Assembly (NCBI RefSeq): GCF_000005505.3
Contig: NC_016134.3
Span: forward strand, 35,402,150-35,466,149
Reading direction: 5' to 3'
DNA: 64,000 bases
Origin: Brachypodium distachyon
Taxonomy: Eukaryota > Streptophyta > Magnoliopsida > Poales > Poaceae
Positions 1-11,463 of the stretch are shown here, piece after piece. Within the stretch, counting starts at the first letter, position 1. Each line of letters begins with the position of its first letter. The notes beneath the pieces were generated by a model, which searched no databases, was not told the origin of the DNA, and was given only the letters and a program-made list of their open reading frames with translations. Both the position numbers and the translations under genes were made by a program.

Positions 1-33
1 AAAGAAACGACGACGAGACGCCGTCCCGTTTCG

Positions 34-2338
34 TCATCCGATGATCTCGTCCGGCACGGTCATAAACCTCGTCCGCTTCTGCAATAAAAAAAGAACAAGA
101 TGGTGCGTAAATTCACAGCAAACACACATATTTGATATATACAACTGATGCTTCAGATTTCACTAAAATGAATTCCCATCGATTCTGTGACAGAGCACGG
201 CATTTTGCAAACATTGATCCTAGCTTTGACAATCGAGCGCTTTCCCGTGAAAGGTAAGCATCAACTGTGACGCACTAGAAACGCGCTTTTGTTTTGTACT
301 GGATGTAAAAGCAATGGCTTCATGATTGCCTAGTCGGGGACTGATTAACGACCACTTGGCTAACGATTTACGTACGTGATGATGATGATGATGATGTTTA
401 TCTGTCATAGAAAATTGAACACACGCACGCGATGGTCGATTCCTTCTCTTTGCAAGTAGCAAATGCTCCGAATTCTACCTTGAAGTTGTAAAATACACTA
501 AAGAAAGTGAAATTAGCTAGAGATCTACTACTACCTTTGAAACGGAGACACGTAGTGATCAAATACACTATACTATTCACAAAATCGTTCGTTATCAAAC
601 TTATCATTAGTAGTACTAATCCTAATCAACACGCAGTGCCAGTACTGTACTCGCGTGGTAATTTAGTCCAACAAACAAAGCAGTACCGGAATCTTTTAAG
701 CACATGCAGGACGAGACTGTCGCGTCCTTGCTCGTGCGACGTGGCAAAACCTAGCCAAGCTTACCCCCGTCACCTACCGCCGCCGAAACCCCCGGGAGCC
801 AACTATTAAACCGAAATTGACTTGACCTGGCTAGCTGATCTTCTTGATAAGATGCGAGTTTAGCCTCTTCTGAACCAATAATTAAGTTAACCACAAGCTC
901 ACATGGCTGCCAGGACACGCGCCGTGCGACGGCTGGGATGGAAGGAGCGAGAGGAGAAGCTTCACCGGAACCGGCCGGCTGTTGCGCTGCAAAGACCACG
1001 TGATCGATGATGCAACAAGGCGAAGTGGAGCGCCCACGAACGGAAGAAGGAGGAGGGTCAAAAAAGGGAGTGGAAAAGGAACAATACGTCCGATCTCCAA
1101 AAGCGCGGATAGGGTGCACGTACTGCACCTGCGCGCCGTGAACGAAATTGCCACGGATCACACGCCCGAAAGGACACCTCTGCTTTCAGAATTGAGAGAG
1201 AACCCGTGAAGAAGAAAAAATATCTATGGTCTAGATCCATTCCCATTCCGTTGGTGTTTTTCCTTTCCTTTCTTGTTGATAAAAGGAATCTGGAGTCTGG
1301 AGAGAGCTAGCCTACCACATTGCTGCTGCTGTACTGGCTCCAAGGGGTAGTATCTATTTTACTGTGTTTGTTGGGGTTTCCGGCATGGTTGCTTCAAGAT
1401 CGCTTCTGCTAGACAGAAGTGGCGAAAACAGAGCATGTCGATCCGGGTGGAGAACAGGTGGTTTCGACTTCCATGTGCCACAAGTGGAATTATTACAGCC
1501 TACAGGGACGTAGCGTACGTCCTTATCGGCAATCCTAATCGAGACAGAGCTCCTAGAAGTTGGTTAGCATATAGTGCCAAAATTGTTACTATCATTTCAA
1601 ACAAGTATGGAAAAAAACGTAACATGGCAAATCCCGTCCACGCACGAAAGGTCGTCCCGGAGGTTGTGGGTTGGGGGAAGAAGATGCTCTCACCTCTTTC
1701 TTGACGGCCGTGTTCCTATTGGCTGCGGTGGCGGACGGCATGGGCGCGGCGTGGTGCGCGCCCTGGTCTCTGGCGACGCAGAGCTGCATGATCCTCTCGG
1801 CGGCCTCGGCGGGGTCCTTGCTCTCCTTCATCAGCCGCGCCACCTCCGCCTTGGGCAGCCGCATCCGCAGCCTCACGGGGGCCCCGTCGTCCCCGCCGCC
1901 GGCCTCCACGGACGATGCCCTTCCGCCACCGGACCCGGGCACGGCGCCGCGCGGCATCATGGACGCCACGTCGGACACGGTGCGGCGGGACAGCATCAGG
2001 CTCTCCAGCCGCTCCCTGGCGCCCACGTGCAGCGCGCCGGACCACGTCTTGCGCGGCGCGCGCGCGTCGTCCTCGGCGCCGGCATCGGCATCGAAGCGCG
2101 CCGGGCCGCGGGGGAGCTGGACGAGGAAGTAGAGCTTCCCTGGCTTGAGCGCCGCGTCGCGGTCAAGCGGGCGCGCGCGGACGCCCAGGCGGCGGACCTC
2201 GTCGGACTCGAGGAGCTGGTGGCCCGGGTGGCCGCGCAGCGCGGCGCCGGCCGTGGCGGGGGTCTTGTAGCGGAACGTGGCGCCGTCCACCGTCATCACC
2301 TTGGCCGCGCGCCGGCGGCCCGCCAGAGCGTTGCCCAT
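34..2338 (-). CDS. PADRE-domain (DUF4228) protein, two-exon model
   Basis: Exon 1 is 1694-2338 (ATG at 2336-2338) and the proposed exon 2 is 34-78, giving 229 residues. The N-terminus MGNALAGRRRAAKVMTVDG, followed by an LLESDEVRRLGVRARPL segment and KPGKLYFLVQLP, is characteristic of the plant PADRE/DUF4228 family, small proteins often induced by pathogens or stress; the biochemical role is unknown. The G at position 2 would allow N-myristoylation. Exon 1 reads AAAGAG then GTGAGA, a good donor. The only convincing acceptor I see is TTTTTTATTGCAG ending at 79, in the same phase, adding KRTRFMTVPDEIIG and a stop. Without splicing the frame runs on to 1592 as a 248-residue protein with an uncharacteristic tail, so the intron is inference. 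A TTTATAA motif about 200 bp upstream (near 2535-2541, minus strand) could be the TATA box. Confidence 0.75.
79..1693 (-). other. Proposed 1.6-kb intron of the PADRE gene
   Basis: This stretch separates the two proposed exons. It starts (minus strand) with GTGAGAGC and ends with a pyrimidine-rich tract plus TTGCAG. The open frames inside it on either strand show no recognisable protein. It contains a short (GAT) microsatellite near 379-396. Confidence 0.5.
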
Positions 2339-4646
2339 GGATGCCTGGCACTGCGTGCGCCTTGCCTTGGCTTGGCTTAGCCTAGGTGGACCGTGGACGG
2401 TACGCGGCTGTGTGTGTGCGCGCGCGCGCTGGGATGTAATATGATGAGTGGGCTAGGAATTGGGAACTTGGGAGGTTTGGTGGCCGTACGTGAGGTTGGA
2501 AGAGCGAGAGCGAGAAGAAGACGGGGGCGGGAGTTATAAAGGTTGTCTGGTCTGGTGTGCTCGTGTCTACCTTGCTCGATCGGGGGCCTGGCTCCCGGTC
2601 AAATATTCAAATTGGTCCACATTTCCTGGGTTAATATATATTGTCATCCATGTATTAGATACTACTGCTAGTTACTCGTACAACCAAAAAGAAAGACAGA
2701 CATATACTAGGAGTAGTACGTTAATTTGAAGGTGTTTCCATGATCTTCCTAGCTAGCTGAAAATGTAACGGCTCTGTTGTAAAATCTCATGCAAACCTTT
2801 TCCCTTATATATACACAGCTTTTAGAAAGAGGAATTTTTTTTGAGAATGGGAACCTTTCCATATGATGTATGGATCACACTGCCTTTTTTGCTTTAAACA
2901 TGTTACTGTGCATGTGTGATATCAAACCACTAGTGCAAGTCTGTGTGTACGCTGATTAGTGCAAAAGCGGCCTGTTATGTGTTGGCGCAGCCGCACATGA
3001 TACAACTGCTGTGCTGATGTGCTCCCCACTGCGGCAGTACTAATGGTGATGATGATGATGGTCTGCTTTATTATTAGCCTTTTATCTCAAGATTGCGTCG
3101 TAATCTAGCATTTTGTCTAGCTGGTGGTGCAATCTTGTTGAAGCAAATGATGGGAAAGCAGGCATTGGGATTGCTATTTACTTTTGAGATGCTAAGTTAA
3201 GTCAACTGCAAGAAAAATCATACTGCCATGCATGATTCCCAAGCCCAACCAAGGTTGAGTTCATGAGTTACAATCAAATTCTTGCAGTTTTGAGTACAAA
3301 CCGAATATGCCAATAAGTTTTTTCTTGGGTAAGTATGAAACCGGGGGAAAAAAAAATACAAACTCCAAGTAAGTGGCGACCATTGGATCAAATCAAAATA
3401 AGTAGGGCTGTAGTGTTGTTGAGGGTGCAGCAGGTAAGCGGCTGACGGTGGGCATCATCTGCCATCTTCTGCTAAGAATCTTAATTCTTACATATTACCC
3501 TGACAGTTGTGGTCTTGTGAGAAAAATACTCTATGGCTATACGTTACCGTATCCGGAAAATATGTTTTTTTCATGATTACCTCTTCATGTGTGCAAAATC
3601 CGAAATTAATAGTCGGTGTCTTTTTTTTTGCGGGTAAAATTAATAGTCGGTGTCAAGAGCCTGATGATTAGTCCCGTAATCCAGGCTGACCCATGCATCC
3701 CGGCCTCGCGTGTTGCATCTAAACTTGGTCGTTGGTTGCATGTGCACGTCCAACTTGTACAAAAATGATGGGTCAAACCTTGTGCATGAAACAATCCGTA
3801 AACGCCGGAGTACCCTGATATGCAGGTAACTAAATAGTCTGACCACAATCTCGGTCGCGTAACAAGCGTCGTCGCTTCGTGTGATCCGTCACGTACCACA
3901 TACCCATTCTTCAAATCTAACCTTTTCTTGCTCCGGGTTATCGGCAGAGAGCCAAAGAATAGAAGCCCTGACCAAACATAGGACTGCAGGAGACGATGAT
4001 TCCGTGTTAGTTTGCACTTTGCTGGAACACATGCTTATGCCATAGTGTTCGGCCATAGTCTGTACTATCCCACAACGCCACCAGATTTGCCGGACGTCTA
4101 TGATCACTGCGAAAACATTGGCACGTACACGTTACAGAATGAGCGCGGATTTGTTGTGATCGGCCATTCATCTTGCCATTTCCTCACGGCGGATGCATAC
4201 TGCTGCATCACCTGGAAGCATTTGCGTGGTAACGTGGTTGGCGCTCAGAAATGAGTCCGGTCGCATGGTTTACGAGCCTGCTTGTGCAGATGACCCGACC
4301 GTGTCAAGGGGCCGGTGTGTACGAGCCCAGGAGTCGCAGATTCTGATCCCCTCCGATCTCCTCCCCTGCTTTCATGAATTGAGACTTTGAGTACTACTGT
4401 ACTGGAGTACTATTTTTGAAACGGAGTACTATGGAATGGCTAGTTCAGATCCGTCATCGGTCGATCGGTTGGCAGTTTGTAACGTACGCGAAACAGTACG
4501 TGGTCCACACGATGGAGTTGATCAGAATGACAGTGCTGCTGACTGCTTGTAAACATTTGGTAGTTGCCTCTTGACCAATATACACGCATACTATATGTTT
4601 TCCGTTTTATTTTCTCTTATTCAAACGAGAACATCAATCTGGTTTT
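2339..4646. other. Intergenic region, no gene seen
   Basis: This is the PADRE promoter side followed by AT-rich DNA with simple runs such as the (GAT) tract near 3049-3060. No domain-like coding sequence, RNA gene or complete transposon was recognised. Confidence 0.6.
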
Positions 4647-4699
4647 ATTGATTAAACAAAAATCATATTCCCATTCTGTGGGAATCTGGAGTTGGTCTG

Positions 4700-7600
4700 A
4701 TCCCAAAATCCTCTAGCTATAAGTTTGAAAAATGGTGGATCCCCAGAACTGATTTTAAAGATGTAGTGGTTAAATCCTGGACTGCCCCACTAAGGGCACT
4801 ACTGCCATTGATATCTGGCAGGAGAAGGCCAGACGATTTATGAAAACTTCTAAAGGTTGGAGTAGAAACATTGAAACTGGTTTTAGAAATCTGAAAAAAG
4901 ATATGATGGAGGAATATGACCTGTTAGACATTATGAAGCGACCGCCCCCGTACAAGGTTCGATCTTTGTGCTTACTGTGCTAGTCCCTGAATCGACTCAC
5001 TAGCACACACAGTTTCATGATGAAATATCCAAAAACAAAGATCAAAATACTTTATTACATCGCATCATCCAGAATTTAATAGTACTTACAACCTTGCATA
5101 ACCCCTTGGGCTAGCATAACAACAAGAGTTTCAAGATAACAAAAATATTGTTTCACAAACGGCAGCGGAAAAAGGTGAAGCAAATGGGCCACAACTACTC
5201 CAAGGTGAGAGCATGTTGAAATGTAAGCACATGACCCACAAGACAACGACGAACCTCACGCATCGTCGGATTCACCTGCATTATTAATTGCAGCCACTAC
5301 GTGGTCAATACATTGAATGTATTGGCAAGTTCACCAGAGTTATAAAGGACCTACCAAGTATATGCATAATTTGGCTAAAGAGGTTTGGCTATTTGCATAA
5401 AAGCATCATTGTTCAATTCTATCATTTTTAAACAAATAGTTTTAATTCTATTGGACACGGGGTAGAAACACCCATCCTCCTATTAACCTAGGCACATTGA
5501 GTAGACACATCAATGCTCCTGCCCAGTTCAATTCATTCATTTTATTAGGAAATAGGAATGAGTGAGACCTTCCTTACAGCCCCCAAATCTAGTTGCTCAT
5601 AATTGTCCGTAACCGGGGACACGGCTAAGTACTTAGTTTGACACTCTCGAGAGGTGGTACACTTTACCCATAAGAAATCGACGTGTTAATCCCTTACTGT
5701 CCTCAGGGTAGAGTAGCAATGGCATCGACTACAGGAATTTTCAGAACATAATTCCCCAGACCACCTGAGGGACGCGCCCCCACCTACACTGCTACATACC
5801 GATGTCACCTCGGATTCGGGTTCATATTTCTTACATCCATCCTGGCAGAGCCCATAATACCATGTGGTTGTACTGGAAGCTACTAAACAGGAAACTAGTC
5901 CAGTCTCTGGTTACCCCGGGTGGCATCCCACATTTGCGACGCAGGCGCTCCCATAGAAATGACGAGACGACTCGTAGAAATGGACCCATAAAAATGGACC
6001 TGACGCCACATACATCTCAAATACTCAAAGCAGCCCACCCAGGACGGTTCATTGAATTACTTGTTTTGCCATACACTAGGAAAACCATACTTTAATTCAA
6101 TAACATCACATTGTAATAATACCAACCCTCGTATACTAACATAGCATAGCATTTACTACTACGTTGGCAATTGGTGGTGAGGATAATAAAACAAAATTTT
6201 GGGCACCGGTTTCAATTAAAAATGATTTCAAAATAATTAGTTATGAATTAAATGGCATTAAACCTTATTCTGTAAATTGAATGTGATTCAAATATTCAAA
6301 TTTAAATTTAAACAGTGCCAAAAGATTCTACAGGTCAAAAGCTTTCCAGAAAGGTAAAATTTGTCAAATTTGGCCAAAGGGTTTAAAAGTTATAAGCATT
6401 TGAAATTCTAGGGGGTTTTCTGCAAAAGTGCCAATTAAATCAATTCCAGGATTAAAATTATATTTTCGTTTTTATTAAGCAGTGCCACGTGTCACGTCGT
6501 GATTGGCCGGTAACCGGTTCACTTAAAAGAATTCACAGGATCTAATCCTAATCGTTGATGAAGAATGGATGGCTGAGATTGAACATGGGAGATTACCGGC
6601 AGCGCTAGGGTTCCGGCGAAGATTCCGGCGACGCGGGGACGCAGCGGCAAGCGGTTCCGGCGAGGTTTTCGGGTCGGGGAAGCGCGGGGAAGACGCGGCA
6701 CGTCGAGACGGAGATGGGGACGGGGTCGGCGAGGCTCGGGGTGGCCGGAGATGACGCCTAGGACGGCGGAGAAGCGGCGGCGGCGGCGGAGCTTCGGGTT
6801 GACGATGATGGCGAGCCGCGGGGCACCAGGGACCAAACGGAGCGCGTCACAAGGTGCGTGTGAGAGAGGGGAAGACGGAGAGGCAAGCGGCGACGAGAAA
6901 TTAGGGCGGCGTGGGCGCGTAATCGACGAAGAGGAAAGGGGAAAATGGATGCGCAGGGCTCGGGCTTTAAAGGGACGCGGGCGGCAGGGCGCGGCGGTCA
7001 TGGCAGTGACGGGGCGGCGGAGATTCGGCCGGGGATGGCGGCGCGGACGCGACGGCGTGACGCGCTGGGTTTCCTTCGGGGAGACGAAGACCCTGACAGG
7101 TGGGTCCCACTTGTCAGTGGCTCGCGCGCGCGTGGCGGGCTGGGCCGGCTCGGGCGCGGTCGGAACTGGGCCGGTTCGGCCCATTTGGCCGGGCCGGTCC
7201 GGTTTCCCCCTTTTTTTCTTTTCTTTTTTTCCTTTTTCTGATTTCTTTGATATCTTTTGATTTTGAACTCCAAATTGGTCCAAATAAATTCCAGAAAATT
7301 TGTAAAATCATGTTTTATCATGATTCAAATTTGGGGACAAAATTCCCCTCAAAATAAAATATATAAAAATACATTTTCCCTATAAATGCCTTTAGGGCTA
7401 TATAACTATTTAAATAAAATAGTTTTTTAACTCCAAACAAATATCCAAAAATTATGGGATAGCTTATTTATGCAATAAACCCCTTTTATAGATAAACCTT
7501 ATTGGTTTTAAAGATCCAAAGCTCAAATGGGTGAAACCCTAGGGTTTAAAATGAAATAAAAACCTTTTTAAAGCCTTTTGAGATTCAAATTTGAATTCAA

Positions 7601-10362
7601 CATGCAAATGTGGCATGATGCTCATGGATGCAATGCATATGAAAGGTTTTGGAATTTTGGGATGTCACACATTAAATCTGAAACTACTCCCCTGGCTGAA
7701 CAGGAACAAACTAGGATGAAAGACATTTATTTAGAAATGCAAAAAATCTGGCTCATGGAAGAAACAAAAGCCAGACAAAGATCTAGAGATAGGAGCAGTA
7801 AAGAAGGAGATAGAAATACCTCTTACTTTAATGCAGTAGCCAATCAAAGGAGGCGGAAACCCTCATCCATGCTTTGGATGGCCCACAGGGAACAGTGACA
7901 GACACTAAGGATATGATAGAAGTAGCTACTAATTTCTATAAGGAGCTCTTCTGCCTGGAGGACAGAACAGGCTTCTCTCTTGCCCATGATTTTTTCTCTG
8001 AAGGAGAAAAGGCCACTGAGGCTGATAACTCTGTCTTACAGGCTCCTTTCAGTGAACAGGAGATTAAGAAAGCTGTTTTTAATTCCTACACTGATGGAGC
8101 ACCAGGCCCTGATGGGCTTTCCTTTATGTTTTATCAGCACTATTGGGACACAATTAATTCTGATTTAATAACACTATTTACAGATTTCCATAGTGGAACT
8201 TTAGACATCTTTAGATTGAACTTTGCCATCCTCACTTTAATCCCTAAGGAACCTGATGCCTCTTCCATGAAGAAATTCAGACCCATGAGTTTTCTTAAGT
8301 GTAGCTTCAAGATTTTCACTAAAGTACTTACAAATAGACTTGCTCTGATCATGAACTCTCCCATTTTTAGTAACCAATCTGCTTTCATTAAAGTCAGATA
8401 CATCCTAGAAAGTGTAGTAGCTGCACATGAGGTGCTCCACTCTGTTCATAGTTCAGGTGAAAGTGGGCTAATCCTCAAATTAGACTATGAAAAGGCTTTT
8501 GATAAAGTGAACCTGGAATTTTTAGGTGATCTTTTAGCTCTTCGTGGCTTTGGCCAAAAATGGAGAACCTGGATTTACCAGATCACCCATCAAGGCTCTG
8601 TAGGGGTTAAGATTAACAATGTTGGGGGTAACTTCTTTACCACTGGCAAGGGGCTGAGACAAGGGGACCCTTTGTCCCCTTTGCTTTTCAATCTTGTTGT
8701 TGATGTGCTCACCAAGCTCCTGTGTAAAGCTGCTTCCCAGAGCATGATAAGTGGACTTGGTGAGAACATCTGCCCTGGAGGTGTCATCAGTCTGCAGTAT
8801 GCTGATGACACCATCCTTTTTTCCTCCAGTAACATTGAGAAAGCCACTAACTTAAAATGGGTCCTAACCTGCTTCCAACAAGTCTCTGGGATGAAAATTA
8901 ACTACCCTAAGAGTGAGCTAATACCCATTGGCCTGGATGCAACACAGACTTCCCCTTTCTCACCTCTTTTGATTGCACTGAAGGTGCTTTCCCCATCAAA
9001 TACCTACGAATTCCCCTTCACTATGACAAGCTCAAGAAAGAGGATATACAACCTTTAGTAGATAAGATTATTAAGAGGATTGCTGGCTAGAGAGGGAATC
9101 TTCTCTCTTATGCAGACAGACTAGTGTTGATCAAATCCTGCCTAGGTAGCATCCCCATTTGCTTACTTTCCTTCTTTAAATTTCTCAAATGGGCCCTGCA
9201 CCTGATAAACACCCAAATGCCCCACTGCCTCTGGAATGATTTTGAGGGGCACAGGAAACTCCACCTGGCCAACTGGTCACTAGTTAGTATGAAAGAGGAG
9301 TTTGCTGGACTGGGGGTCCTAACCTCCAAAACCTTAACCTTTCCCTCCTAGCTTCCTGGGTCAAAAGATACATCTGTAGCGAGGGAAAGATCTAGAGAAC
9401 AATAGTTGATAACGAATATGTGACCACCCCTAATATCTTTTGTAGCAATACTTCTGGTGTCTTACACTTCTGGAAAGGAGTGATGTGGGCTGCCAAAAGC
9501 TGCCAGATTTGGCTATAGGTGGATTGTGAGAGATGGTACCAAAATCAAGTTCTGGGAAGATAGTTGGTTTGGTTTCTCCGCTCTTGCAGTTCAATTTTGG
9601 CCCCTCTATATTATCTTCAATGAATGTAATGCCACCATTGCTGATGTTTGGGATGGGCAAAACCTGAAATTTACTTTTAGAAGAACCTTTTCCCAAACCA
9701 TGATGGAATCCTGGTATGCCTTAGAACAGGTTGCTTGTAGCATAGTGCTTAGAGATGACACAGATTCACTTATCTAGCAATATACTGCTTCAGGGCAGTA
9801 TTCTTCTAGCTCTCTCTATAGCATCATCAACTTTAGAGGTGTCAAACAGATCTTCATACCCTCTCTTTGGTCAATCCCTACTCCACCCAGGGTTCAGGTT
9901 TTTCTGTGGCTGGTCTCCCATAATAAGATCATGACCAAAGATAACATGAAAAAAAGACATATAGAGAAACCAGAGAGCTGTGTTTTTTGTGCTGAAAATG
10001 AAACTGTTTATCATCTCTTTTTTGAATGTGCAGTTGCTAAAATCATGTGGCAAACAGTTTCCCTCCATTTCAATAAACAACTGGGGGCTGATCTAGAATC
10101 CATTGCCAGATTATGGATTTCTCACAAAAAGCATGGAGCTTTGAATTCTATTTGTGCTGCTATCCTTTGGTGTATCTGGAAATTTAGAAATAGCTTTACT
10201 TTTTATAATGCTGTTTGGATTAGCTCTAACCAATTATGGTGGCTTATACTCCGAACTCTCCAGAAATGGAAGATTATCTACAAGCAGGAGATTTTGGGAC
10301 AGGTCGAGGGTTTCTGTTCCCTCTTCCGCTCGGTGCTGAAGGCACCCCCTCTCTTGGGCTAG
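4700..10362 (+). pseudogene. LINE ORF2 remnant: reverse transcriptase and zf-RVT regions
   Basis: The coding remnant lies at about 4700-4933 and resumes at 7675. Visible reverse-transcriptase landmarks are LTLIPKEPDASSMKKFRPMS, GLILKLDYEKAFDKVNLEFL, RQGDPLSPLLFNLVVDVL and the YADD catalytic box in QYADDTILFSS (near 8797-8830). Further on, RVQVFLWLVSHNK and CVFCAENETVYHLFFEC (about 9890-10030) form the C-terminal zinc-binding zf-RVT region. The frame is broken by frameshifts near 7880, 8995 and 9330 and by TGG-to-TAG type stops at 9088-9090 and 9775-9777, so it cannot make an active protein. Confidence 0.93.
4934..7669 (-). mobile_element. Solo LTR (2,736 bp) nested in the LINE
   Basis: The insert begins TGAAGCGACC and ends GGGATGTCACA, so in its own (minus) orientation it runs TGTGACATCCC to GGTCGCTTCA: the TG...CA ends of an LTR. 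It is flanked by a perfect 5-bp duplication CATTA (4929-4933 and 7670-7674), the size made by retroviral-type integrases. Deleting the insert and one CATTA joins DLLDI to KSETTPLAEQ in frame in the LINE. I find no second LTR copy, no gag-pol and no primer-binding site, so a solo LTR left by LTR-LTR recombination is the simplest reading. The family is not identified; the unusual length suggests a Gypsy lineage with long LTRs. The GC-rich part (6560-7200) has open frames on both strands without recognisable domains. Confidence 0.88.
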
Positions 10363-11395
10363 CGCTAGCAGCTTTCAGCTCTACTGGAGGTAGAGTTTGC
10401 TCGCTGGCGTCAAGACCTGAAGACACACTCCTGGGAGACTACGCCAAGCTGAAGATCTCCGACACGCACCAGGCTCTCCCGCGCGTGGCTGCTCGCCTCT
10501 CCACCGTTGTTCCTCACTGCCCTATGAGGCACGCTGAATCGCCGAAAGGTCGGCTGTAATGAAACTCCATAGCTGCTTTTGCTAGAAAGATAGGTTTAGA
10601 GAAGGAATAGCTTTTGAGTTTTTGTGACACAAACTTGTTCTGCTACAGCTGCGATTTTGGCCCCACAATGGGTCTCAATGAAAAGTTGGGACCGGGAGCG
10701 AGCCCCTGTTCATCTAAAAAAAATTGATTAAACAAAATCTACCGGAGTAGTATACTACTCAAAGTCCAGAGTTATAGTATGAGAAACGACAACAATATTC
10801 GTTTCTCTTCCAGAGTTATTAATTAACGAAAAGTGAGGACCAAGATGGAGCACCAGACCACCATAGCAGGCTAGCAGCCATCCTATGATAATGCGATTAC
10901 CAATGCATTAGCAAAAGAGATACTAGTATATGTATGGATTAAAGAAAACTTAGTGCTGGTTCCATGCATGGTCAAACAAAAAGGAGGGATAAAGAAAGGA
11001 CAAAAGGCAAAGACGGGTTTGAAGCACATCGCGCGGTTTCATGGGATCTTGCCGGTGCGGTGCCCTCACAAATTAAATCTGCAACTTGCATATATATGCA
11101 TTGACACGCTTAATTATGGCACTGAAATAGACACGCTTAATTGGGACGTACTCAACGTGTATTTCGGGTGACCCCTTTAGTATGTCTTTTTTTTATGAAA
11201 AGGATACAGAATTATCATAAAGGTTCACTGAAAATACAAAGCACTTCAAACATTTTTATTGTCGTCTCTCGATCATCGCCCGAATGGACGTGCTTCCAGA
11301 AGTAAAGCTGGAGATTGCATAGCCATGATGGCGTTCCATCAGAAAAAAGTAGTGAAGAGATTGCAAAAAGGTTGAATCTTTTTTATTGGCCAGAC

Positions 11396-11463
11396 TTTTC
11401 AAAGTGAAGAATAATAATTCACACTCCAGTCTTTAGTACGAGTATTATTCTTCACTTTGAAAA
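11396..11463. repeat. Perfect 21-bp inverted repeat with 26-bp loop
   Basis: The left arm TTTTCAAAGTGAAGAATAATA (11396-11416) is exactly complementary to the right arm at 11443-11463. Weaker complementarity continues outwards, with GAGATTGCAAAAAGG on the left against CCTTGCAAGATCTC on the right, so the whole is probably a hairpin-type MITE of about 130 bp. Confidence 0.75.

Larger units (their letters stand above)
4662..10722 (+). mobile_element. 5'-truncated L1-type LINE with poly(A) tail and 15-bp target duplication
   Basis: The element is bounded by a perfect 15-bp direct repeat, ATTGATTAAACAAAA, at 4647-4661 and 10723-10737. It ends in a short A-run (10715-10722), as expected for target-primed reverse transcription. 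It starts inside ORF2, so ORF1 and the endonuclease region are absent. A 2,736-bp LTR and its 5-bp duplication interrupt it; without them the LINE is about 3.3 kb. The 3' non-coding part after 10362 includes the sequence up to GTTCATCTAAAAAAAA. Confidence 0.93.

Noticed and set aside
1574..2380. A 268-residue plus-strand ORF opposite the PADRE gene
   Set aside because: It is the antisense shadow of a GC-rich exon; the minus-strand reading has clear family features.
6519..7283. A 254-residue minus-strand ORF and overlapping plus-strand ORFs in GC-rich DNA
   Set aside because: They lie inside the solo LTR, are Pro/Arg-rich shadows open on both strands, and show no domain or codon signal.
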